From an uncultured Leptotrichiaceae bacterium (lineage in GTDB: Bacteria; Fusobacteriota; Fusobacteriia; Fusobacteriales; Leptotrichiaceae), in contig CALHVR010000113.1 of the NCBI GenBank assembly GCA_938037005.1, positions 1 through 12,954 of the forward strand: 12,954 nt of DNA, written 5' to 3'. The notes under the pieces were generated by a model, which made no database searches, was not told the DNA's origin, and was given only the letters and a program-made list of their open reading frames with translations. Positions 1-7,392 of this stretch are shown piece by piece (the stretch's first letter is position 1; every line of letters starts with the position of its first letter). Both the position numbers and the translations under genes were made by a program.

Positions 1-538
1 TTGGTAGCTTATACATTATATCCATGTCAAAATATATTCTTACTCCTTTGTCATTCGGATCTGATAAAAATATTTTAAATATTCTTTCTCTATTTTTCTG
101 TAAATATTCTTCTATCTTGTCAAAATGATTCCCTTTACTTTTGTCATATAATAGATTATCTATAATATACTCTCTTAATCCCCTTAAATATAAATTTTTG
201 GGAATATTTTGAGACCTTATTTCATCATCTTCCTCTAATATATACTTAGTTTTTAGCTTATTTTTTATTTTAAAATCAATTATATATGTTGGATAAACAT
301 ATTCATAATATTTAACATCTATAGATTCCTTAGGTAATATTATATTCTTATCTTCTTCATAATATGTTAAAACTTCTTTTTTATATTTCCCATTATCATC
401 AACAGGTTGTACGGGGATTATTCCAAAAAATGATAGAAATATAATTGGCAATAAAGAACGCACTACTATAACTATAGCATAAGTTGATAGTGTAAATATT
501 AATACAATAATTACTATTTTAATTACTATTTTTTTCAT
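1..538 (-). CDS. Unrecognised membrane-anchored protein, 3' end outside the window; third gene of the TPS operon
   Basis: The frame opens with ATG at 538 and runs without a stop to the left edge, giving the first 179 residues. The N-terminus is MKKIVIKIV followed by a hydrophobic stretch to about residue 43, broken only by Arg27, so it is a signal anchor or two close membrane segments rather than a clean signal peptide. From Asp47 on it is hydrophilic, rich in Lys, Glu, Asp and Tyr, with no motif I know. The start is certain: a GAGGGAG ribosome site lies 7 bases upstream inside the tpsA 3' end, and only one base separates the tpsA stop from this ATG, so translation is probably coupled. By position it could be an immunity protein, a lipase-specific foldase or another accessory factor for the TpsA lipase. 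That is inference from context only; I recognise no family. Confidence 0.8.
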   Translation of the reverse strand, partial: MKKIVIKIVIIVLIFTLSTYAIVIVVRSLLPIIFLSFFGIIPVQPVDDNGKYKKEVLTYYEEDKNIILPKESIDVKYYEYVYPTYIIDFKIKNKLKTKYILEEDDEIRSQNIPKNLYLRGLREYIIDNLLYDKSKGNHFDKIEEYLQKNRERIFKIFLSDPNDKGVRIYFDMDIMYKLP

Positions 539-539
539 T

Positions 540-552
540 TTATTTCTCCCTC
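540..552 (-). promoter_or_regulatory. Ribosome binding site inside the tpsA 3' end
   Basis: GAGGGAG (546-552 on the minus strand) is part of the last codons of tpsA, and the tpsA stop TAA (540-542) lies between it and the next ATG at 538. The downstream gene therefore has no room for a separate promoter and is translated from the tpsA message. Confidence 0.7.
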
Positions 553-3500
553 TTCTTTTTTATAGGTAACACTAAGTTATTTGCTTTTTCATCAACTTTA
601 ACATTTTGATGGTGAGCAGTTAGATAAAATATCACTTCATCTAAAATTATTTTTATTAGAGTTTTTAAACTGGGATTTTTTCTTAATTTTAGCCTCTGAT
701 TTTTCCGCCTTTCAAATTTATCATTTGAACTTAAAGTATTTATACCATTTTTAGAATTACTATAAGCTAAACCTTCAATATATTTAACATTTAAGAATTT
801 TTCTATATCTATTTTTTCAGTAATACCATATTTCGATAGTTCTTTATTTATAATATTAACTACTTTGTTCTCAATAATATTAGCTACTACTTTGTTCTTA
901 ACTATTAATAATTCCCCTACTTTGATAGTATTTACTACATCTTGGACTTCTAATATTCTTGTTCTTGTTTCTAAAACATTTTTTTTGTTTAACGTAACAC
1001 TATTTAAGAATCCCTCATGAGGAATTATATTTAATCTATCTTTATATCCAGATGAATCTTTTCCATTTTCTAATTTTTCCCTTTTTTTCATTTCATTTTC
1101 AATTATTTTATCCAATACTACTGGCGACGGATCAAATGCTATTGCTTGAGTATTATTCATTCTTAGTGTTAAATAATTAGCAATCCCACCTCCTAAAGAA
1201 TGTCCTGTAAATAGTATAACTTTATTTTTATATTCTGGATGACCATTTAAAAATTTATTCATTTCTTCATATGCTTTTAAATACTGGTCATTATTTCTAT
1301 TTGCTAATTGCATATCTTTGTTTATATCGGTATTAGTCTCAGTACCTCTAAATACTACAATTAATTCTCCATTTTTTTCTAATATATAGCCATCTAATCC
1401 TGTTACAGAATCTTTTATTACTTTTTTAATTTTAGCACCTTTTATAGAATTACCTTCATTATATTCAGAATATGCTAATTGTGAAATTAATCTCAATTCA
1501 TCTACTGTATATCCTTTTGTATCTATAGCTGTGAATACATAGTTTGGATTATCTATAAAAAATTTCATTGATTCTATATCATTTATTTTTTCTCCTTTTA
1601 ATAACTCTTTTTTTAATAACATGTTTTCAGCAACTATTCTTTTTTGTTTTTCATTTAAATTTTTATATTTCAAGTTATATTTAATAGATAATTTTTCTAA
1701 CCTTTTTTGCTCATCATTTATTTTTTCATCACTAAATGTTGGTACATATGTATAATTTCTAAGTTTACTCATTTCTTCCGTAGTTAATGTTCTTGTTTGA
1801 ACATTTATATTTGTTTTACCTTCTTTAATTTCTTTTTGTTTATAATGTAATGAGTTATCATCAACTTCTTCATCTTCATATTTCCATCTTTTAGTTTCAT
1901 AAGTTACTAAATCTTTCATGGTGTCTAAATCTAATATATCTACATTATTTATATTAATATATAAAACATTATCTTTTGAGGTTGCTGCTCTAGCTATTTC
2001 TCCTTTAGAATTTGTAATATTATCAATAAAAACTACATCTTTAAAATCTTTTCCACCTAGTTTTCCTATTTCTTTATAATAAGATTTAACTATAGAAATT
2101 TTTTCATTATCACTTTTAGTATTTTCTAATAAGTCTTTATATTTTCTTAACGATGTTTCAGTATTGACATTATTATCTAACATTGCTTTTTGAATTTCTG
2201 AAAAAATATTTGTATTATTAATGCTAATTGTAGTATCTATTGCCTTTATATATGCCCCGGGTGTATTTATTACATTTTTAACATCATCAACTAATTTATC
2301 TCTATTTTCTTTATGAATTAAGTCTGCATGTAAATCATAACTTTCTCCATTTATTTTTGCTGTTACATTTTGTATTTTACCTTCTTTTGATATTGATGCA
2401 CCTATACCATATCCATCTTTTGATATATTAGCACCAACATTTGTATATTTTGGGGAATATTTATTATTTGCATCTAATGTAAATCCTATATTACCACCTA
2501 ATTCAAAATTATGTTTTTCATGTTTCTCATTTTTATTTTCTTTTTCAACTTTATTAGCTGATATTTTTATATCTTTAGTTTGTAATTCGTTATTATCATA
2601 GCTTACATCTTTTGAGTCATTATTTCCATAATTTCCATTTATACCTAGACTTGGTATTGATGTCATTAAATCATAAGATAAATTTAATCCTACTCCTACA
2701 TTATTACTTCTTGCTTCTTGCTTATTTTCACCTTGATTTAACTTAACCTTATCTGCTTTTATTTCTAAATTTTCTGCACTTATTTTTTGGTTAGTTAATT
2801 CTACTGTATCTTTAGCATTTATTAATATATTGTTAGATTTAATATCTCCTTTTTCACTTTCTAATACATAGTTTGTACTATTTGTATTATTTCCACCAAT
2901 ATTTAATCCTATACTTGCAGTAATTAATTTGGATTTATCCCCAGTTGATATTACCTTATTTATATCATGTATTCCACTAGAAATATTTCTTACATCCCTA
3001 AATTTATTTGTAATATTACCTTTATTTAAACTTGATATATTTGAGGCAACATCTAATATTGGAGAACCTATCTTTGCAGTTAGACCTACATTAAATCCAA
3101 AATTATTATTCTCTACTTTTACTTCTTTTTTAGTATCTTTTAAGTGTATGTTATCTGCGGTTAATTTAAGATTATCAGAATATATATTAGCATTACTTGT
3201 AATGTCATTTTTAGCATCTATCAATATATTTTTAGATATTAAATTGCTTTTAGCATTTTCTTTAGAAACTATATTTTCTTTGTTGCTCAAGTAGTTAAAT
3301 CCAATACCTGCATCTATACCACTAAGACCTGTATTAAATTTAGCTTCAAAATCTAATTTTCTCTGCTTATTAATATTTGTATTATATAGCTCTTGTTCTA
3401 ATATATCTACTTTATCTGAATATATTTTAATATTTTCATTTGATATTAGATTTGAACCTTTTATCTTAGTACTTTTGCTTGAAATATTAATATTTTGAGC

Positions 3501-6032
3501 TAATAGATTACTTTCATTATTCATTTCTTTTTCTTCATAGCTTTGAGTATTATTGAATAAGAATAAAAATCTATTATCGTTATATCTATCTCTAGTTTCT
3601 TTTGTTTTTTCACTTTCAATATTTACATCATCTGCTTTAATATCAATATTTTCTTTTGCTAATAAATCACTTGACTTAATATCTAACTTGTTTGTATCAA
3701 TATTAATATTTTGAGCTGTTAATGTACTTTTTCTTAAACTTTCTTCTGATATATTTTCTCTTGATTCATGATTTGTGAAAAAGCCTCTATCATCTCTATT
3801 TACAATAGATATATTCTCTTTTTCTTTTATTGAAGCTATTTTAATATTTGTTCCTTTTAAATCTAGATCCTTTATTGCTTCAATATCTGCTCCTATTATT
3901 GATATATCATTTGCACTTAACTTAATATTATTATACAACAATTTTTGATCATATACATTTAATTTACTTGCATTTACTGTAATATTTGATTTCTTATTTA
4001 CTCTTTGATTTATATCATCTTCTATTTCTTTTAGCTTATCATCGTGTATTTTAAATTCCTTAAATACTAATTTGTTTTTATCATATGATATATTGTTTAA
4101 AAACATTGGTGTTTTATAAAATTCACTTAATTTAGTGTATATTTCTTTTGTTTCAGTTGGTATTTCTACTTCTTTTGTATTTTTATCTACATTTTGTTTT
4201 CCATTCTCTATTATTTCATCATTATCTCTTGTCGTTTGTTTTACTCTATCTTTATCATATGCACTAAAGTTTACTGTTTCTGCATTTATCTCTATATTAT
4301 TACCTGTTAGTTTTGATGGATTAGCTTTAATATGGACTTTCCTTCCATCTGTTAAGGCTCTTTCATATCTTACATTATGTTCTATAGAACAAAATAATAG
4401 ACCTAATCCCCAACACGTTCTATCTCCACTATATACTAAAGTTTCTCTACCATCTTGTAATAGAATAGTTTCATCACTAATACTTGAGGCATTATTAAAT
4501 TCTTTAGTTTTAATTAAGTTATTATCATCTGCTAATATCTTTGCATCTTTGTTATTAACTACATTTTCTACTTGTATATCAATATTTTTACCACTTAAAA
4601 TAGAATAATCTGTTTTCTTATCTTTATTTGATAAAAATGCCCTTAAAGTCTTTTTACCTTCATCATCTTTTGTTAATGTTAATGAACCACTATAGTCATT
4701 ATCAAATCTTAGACTTCTAACATGTTCATCTTGATATTTATCTTTATATTTTTTCAATAAATACGCATATTCATCACCTGATAATACAGAACCTGTTTTA
4801 TAGAATCTATTAATTGCAGCTCTTTTTGCACTATCTGTTTCAGTGAATCTAAAAAAGTTAAAATCTTCATACTTATCGCTATTACTTAACAACCATTTAT
4901 CTAATGTTTTTTCAGTAAATATTTTTCCATTAAAAGCTTCCCATCTTTTTTTGTAAGTTCCAAAGCTTACAACTTCTCCTATATTATCTAATATTTTAGC
5001 TCTTATACTTAATTTATCATTTGCATATATTAAACTTCCATTAGTATTTTCTATCTTATCTTTAGCAATTAATGAAATATTATCACTAGTTAATACACTT
5101 TTATTCTTGTTATATATATTCTTTGCTTCTATACTCAAATTATTATTAGCCAAAATCTTATTATCATTATTAAAGTCTTCATCTACTCTAATGTTTAAAT
5201 CATTAGATAAGATGCCATCAATTGTTGCTTGCGTTTTAGAATCAAGTGATACTTTGTCTGCAACTATGCTTTTAGCACCTATTCCTGATTTAGTTGCAAC
5301 TATTTTTATATTATCTCCATATACACTACCAAGAATATCAGCACTAATTGGAACTCCTATTTCTCCATCTATTGTTTTTACAAGCTCTATATTTTCGCCA
5401 TTTATGCTATATATATTATTCCCTGTTCTAATATCTAACTTATTTACTATTACATCTTTTTCAAGCCTAGCTACTTTTGATAATATATTAAACTTATTGA
5501 TATTATTAGTATTTAATTCATCTAAACTTACTATTATTCCATCACCAACACTAATATTATCAATATCACCATTTTTTAATATTACTTCACCTGTAGTTAA
5601 AGTCATATCATGTATATTTAAAAATTTAGCACCATCAAGAGTTATTCCATTTTTATTAGCTACTATTACATCAAGATTATCTTTTGTTAATGCTTCTAAA
5701 ACTCCTTTTATTTCTGTCTTATTAGTACTAGTAACTCTAAGCAAAGCTAATCTTGCAGGATCTTTTAAGTTTTTATTAGGATTAATTATACCTGCTATAT
5801 GACTTCTTCCTATGCCTGTTGCATTATTAATTACAGCTCCAGTCTTATCTATTGAAAGGTCAGTAAAAGTAGAATCAGATACCCCTTTTTCACTTGGAGT
5901 AGATATATTTATTATTTCTACACCATTATTTGATTTTTCTACATACACATTTGTTTTTCCATCTGGTGTGATATTTGAATATGCTATTAATGATAAGCAT
6001 ATTAATATTGACATATATTTTAATTTTTTCAT
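540..6032 (-). CDS. TPS exoprotein (TpsA): filamentous haemagglutinin-type repeats with a C-terminal class 3 lipase-like domain
   Basis: This is a 1830-residue secreted protein. Residues 1-19 are a signal peptide. Residues 20 to about 220 are a TPS secretion domain with INPN (83-86, the NPNL-like site) and ANKNGI (125-130, the NPNGI site) followed by LTTG. From about 230 to 1250 short 'isolated N, I/L-rich' strands repeat, as in FHA/haemagglutinin beta-helices. They are interrupted by a charged, probably helical insert at about 357-440 and by the only two cysteines of the mature protein, C540 and C548. A linker (1250-1500), partly coiled-coil-like near 1430-1480, leads to an alpha/beta-hydrolase resembling class 3 lipases. 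It shows FRGT at 1561-1564 (oxyanion strand), GHSLGGG with Ser1612 as nucleophile, and candidate Asp1634 and His1672. The tail is Lys/Arg-rich. AAGGAG lies 5 bases before the ATG. The domain order resembles CdiA-type toxins and two-partner exotoxins such as CptA of Sneathia; identity to either is not shown here. Confidence 0.93.
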   Translation of the reverse strand: MKKLKYMSILICLSLIAYSNITPDGKTNVYVEKSNNGVEIINISTPSEKGVSDSTFTDLSIDKTGAVINNATGIGRSHIAGIINPNKNLKDPARLALLRVTSTNKTEIKGVLEALTKDNLDVIVANKNGITLDGAKFLNIHDMTLTTGEVILKNGDIDNISVGDGIIVSLDELNTNNINKFNILSKVARLEKDVIVNKLDIRTGNNIYSINGENIELVKTIDGEIGVPISADILGSVYGDNIKIVATKSGIGAKSIVADKVSLDSKTQATIDGILSNDLNIRVDEDFNNDNKILANNNLSIEAKNIYNKNKSVLTSDNISLIAKDKIENTNGSLIYANDKLSIRAKILDNIGEVVSFGTYKKRWEAFNGKIFTEKTLDKWLLSNSDKYEDFNFFRFTETDSAKRAAINRFYKTGSVLSGDEYAYLLKKYKDKYQDEHVRSLRFDNDYSGSLTLTKDDEGKKTLRAFLSNKDKKTDYSILSGKNIDIQVENVVNNKDAKILADDNNLIKTKEFNNASSISDETILLQDGRETLVYSGDRTCWGLGLLFCSIEHNVRYERALTDGRKVHIKANPSKLTGNNIEINAETVNFSAYDKDRVKQTTRDNDEIIENGKQNVDKNTKEVEIPTETKEIYTKLSEFYKTPMFLNNISYDKNKLVFKEFKIHDDKLKEIEDDINQRVNKKSNITVNASKLNVYDQKLLYNNIKLSANDISIIGADIEAIKDLDLKGTNIKIASIKEKENISIVNRDDRGFFTNHESRENISEESLRKSTLTAQNINIDTNKLDIKSSDLLAKENIDIKADDVNIESEKTKETRDRYNDNRFLFLFNNTQSYEEKEMNNESNLLAQNINISSKSTKIKGSNLISNENIKIYSDKVDILEQELYNTNINKQRKLDFEAKFNTGLSGIDAGIGFNYLSNKENIVSKENAKSNLISKNILIDAKNDITSNANIYSDNLKLTADNIHLKDTKKEVKVENNNFGFNVGLTAKIGSPILDVASNISSLNKGNITNKFRDVRNISSGIHDINKVISTGDKSKLITASIGLNIGGNNTNSTNYVLESEKGDIKSNNILINAKDTVELTNQKISAENLEIKADKVKLNQGENKQEARSNNVGVGLNLSYDLMTSIPSLGINGNYGNNDSKDVSYDNNELQTKDIKISANKVEKENKNEKHEKHNFELGGNIGFTLDANNKYSPKYTNVGANISKDGYGIGASISKEGKIQNVTAKINGESYDLHADLIHKENRDKLVDDVKNVINTPGAYIKAIDTTISINNTNIFSEIQKAMLDNNVNTETSLRKYKDLLENTKSDNEKISIVKSYYKEIGKLGGKDFKDVVFIDNITNSKGEIARAATSKDNVLYININNVDILDLDTMKDLVTYETKRWKYEDEEVDDNSLHYKQKEIKEGKTNINVQTRTLTTEEMSKLRNYTYVPTFSDEKINDEQKRLEKLSIKYNLKYKNLNEKQKRIVAENMLLKKELLKGEKINDIESMKFFIDNPNYVFTAIDTKGYTVDELRLISQLAYSEYNEGNSIKGAKIKKVIKDSVTGLDGYILEKNGELIVVFRGTETNTDINKDMQLANRNNDQYLKAYEEMNKFLNGHPEYKNKVILFTGHSLGGGIANYLTLRMNNTQAIAFDPSPVVLDKIIENEMKKREKLENGKDSSGYKDRLNIIPHEGFLNSVTLNKKNVLETRTRILEVQDVVNTIKVGELLIVKNKVVANIIENKVVNIINKELSKYGITEKIDIEKFLNVKYIEGLAYSNSKNGINTLSSNDKFERRKNQRLKLRKNPSLKTLIKIILDEVIFYLTAHHQNVKVDEKANNLVLPIKKKREK

Positions 6033-6041
6033 TCTAACTCC

Positions 6042-7154
6042 TTATATACTAAATTTAATATTAAATAAGCATCTAAATGATTTTGAATAATTTAAAGAAG
6101 TATCAACATTAAATTTCCATAATTTTTTTCTTATACCTAATTTCAAATCAGGATTTACCTCTTTAAAGTCTGTTAATAGCCCTATTTTTGAGTATATACC
6201 TTTATGTTCAAGGTCTATACTTGTTTCTAGGCTATTATTATTCTTTTCTAAATGATTATTTATATTTACACTAATTACTTGACCTTTATTTATTACTAAC
6301 TTAGTATCAAAGCTTGGAATATTTTCTGATATATTGTAATTATATATATTCTCTAAATATATATTTTTATATTCATATTCATATCCTAAATGAATTTCAT
6401 GTATTTTATCATTAGAGAGTAACACATCTTCAATATAGCTTTTTCTATTAGTGTAATCATATGCTGTTACTACACTTAATTTACTGACTTTATCTCTTTT
6501 AACTAATGTATTTAATTTTATTCCGGCTCTATGTGAATTTCCACTTACATCATATATATCATTATTACCTAATATTGATTTTTTATATTCTTTATATGAA
6601 TATGTTAGATATGTTTTAGTATTTTTAAATGGAAATGATAATTCTACTGTTAAATTATTGTTTTTCCTGGCTTTCTTTAATTCCTCGAGTTTTGGAACTT
6701 CAACAATTTCACCTGGTTTTAATTCAACTTTCTTTTTTCTTTTTGGATTTATTGATTTAACAAAAGTATATGATATATTTAAGTTTTCATTAAGGATAAG
6801 ACCAGAACTCGATAAATCAACTGTATACCTATATATACCATCATCAAATTTTTTCCCATAATTATCTATACCAAAAGAAAAAGAAAATGGATTAGTTTTT
6901 GTATTAGTTATTACTACATTAACTTTTCCATTTTCTTTACTTGGTTCTATATTCACATTAACATTATTATTTTTTGCAAATTTAAAATTATCCACTAATA
7001 TATCAACATCTGATATATTTAATGAACTATTTGTTTTCAAATTAGAATTTATCCATATTATTTTACTATTTTCAGTACCATTATATGTTATTTTATCAAT
7101 AATTGGTTTTGCATAGCATAAACAAGGCAACAAAAAGATTAATATTTTTTTCAT
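6042..7154 (-). CDS. Small TpsB-type outer-membrane transporter (ShlB/FhaC/HecB family), apparently with one POTRA domain
   Basis: This is a 370-residue protein, against about 550 usual for TpsB. A short signal peptide ends near residue 15 (CLCYA/KP). Residues 17-83 read as a single POTRA domain matching the second POTRA of the family, ending in the typical NVNVNIEPS...GKVNVVI run. The barrel starts at about 84 with the conserved FSFGIDNYG strand (G-[IL]-D-N-x-G motif), then LNENLNISY, and HRAGIKLN...YIEDVLL, which align well by eye with ShlB. The barrel spans about 283 residues, short for 16 strands. I find no VRGY/F motif of the L6 plug loop and no POTRA1 or plug helix. A charged 36-residue loop (134-169) is another oddity. 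It ends 9 bases before tpsA, with the tpsA ribosome site over its stop codon, so it surely exports TpsA. TAGGAG lies 5 bases before the ATG. It could be a streamlined transporter or an internally deleted one. Confidence 0.87.
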   Translation of the reverse strand: MKKILIFLLPCLCYAKPIIDKITYNGTENSKIIWINSNLKTNSSLNISDVDILVDNFKFAKNNNVNVNIEPSKENGKVNVVITNTKTNPFSFSFGIDNYGKKFDDGIYRYTVDLSSSGLILNENLNISYTFVKSINPKRKKKVELKPGEIVEVPKLEELKKARKNNNLTVELSFPFKNTKTYLTYSYKEYKKSILGNNDIYDVSGNSHRAGIKLNTLVKRDKVSKLSVVTAYDYTNRKSYIEDVLLSNDKIHEIHLGYEYEYKNIYLENIYNYNISENIPSFDTKLVINKGQVISVNINNHLEKNNNSLETSIDLEHKGIYSKIGLLTDFKEVNPDLKLGIRKKLWKFNVDTSLNYSKSFRCLFNIKFSI

Positions 7155-7173
7155 GTATACTCCTAACTGTCCT

Positions 7174-7185
7174 TTATTATTATTA
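7174..7185 (-). repeat. (TTA)4 trinucleotide tract between the tpsB -10 box and its ribosome site
   Basis: Four perfect TTA units (AAT/ATA on the minus strand) cover the predicted transcription start of the tpsBA operon. The tract is short, so copy-number switching is only a possibility. Confidence 0.45.
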
Positions 7186-7212
7186 TTTTAACTTATTTTT
7201 TGAGTTAGTCAA
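7185..7212 (-). promoter_or_regulatory. Predicted sigma-70 promoter of the tpsB-tpsA operon
   Basis: On the minus strand TTGACT (7207-7212), a 16-base spacer and TAAAAT (7185-7190) stand about 30 bases upstream of the tpsB ATG, giving an untranslated leader of about 24 bases. This separates the TPS operon from the foldase gene upstream. Confidence 0.65.
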
Positions 7213-7285
7213 TTTTTTTTATAAAAATTAAATACTTTTTTCCCTTCTGTTAATGATTTAACTTTGTAAACTTTTTTTCTTTCAT

Positions 7286-7329
7286 AAAAATAGCCTCCTA
7301 CGATATTTTATATTTTATCATAGAAGACT
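7286..7329 (-). terminator. Hairpin behind the foldase gene, probable rho-independent terminator
   Basis: Arms at 7316-7329 and 7292-7305 form 14 uninterrupted pairs with a 10-base loop in the minus-strand RNA, three of them G-U. On the plus strand the same three positions would be C-A mismatches, so the structure belongs to the minus-strand transcript. Five U residues follow (7286-7290). It lies 63 bases after the foldase stop codon. The 3' arm contains AGGAGG followed by an ATG, so a role as a translational switch is an alternative reading. Confidence 0.6.
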
Positions 7330-7392
7330 ATAATTTTAAATATTTAAAAACTTTTTTCTACACTCTCTTCTTATCCTTTAATTTTTTAATTT

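Noticed and set aside
549..615. TAHH near the C-terminus of TpsA (His1807, His1808) followed by NNLVLP, reminiscent of AHH-type nuclease toxins
   Set aside because: The spacing between the histidines and the N-x-x-LP element is far too short and there is no room for the rest of a nuclease fold; the tail is simply basic.
3105..3116. VENN at residues 973-976 of TpsA, as in the pre-toxin motif of CdiA proteins
   Set aside because: It lies in the middle of the beta-helix repeats, more than 500 residues before the lipase, and is followed by an ordinary repeat strand (NFGFNVGL).
2929..6090. Several open frames of 90-230 codons on the plus strand opposite tpsA (2929-3294, 4135-4608, 5107-5802, 5812-6090)
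   Set aside because: They are antisense to a clear TPS exoprotein, are rich in Ser, Leu and Phe as expected from the complement of Asn/Ile/Lys codons, and lack family motifs and ribosome sites.
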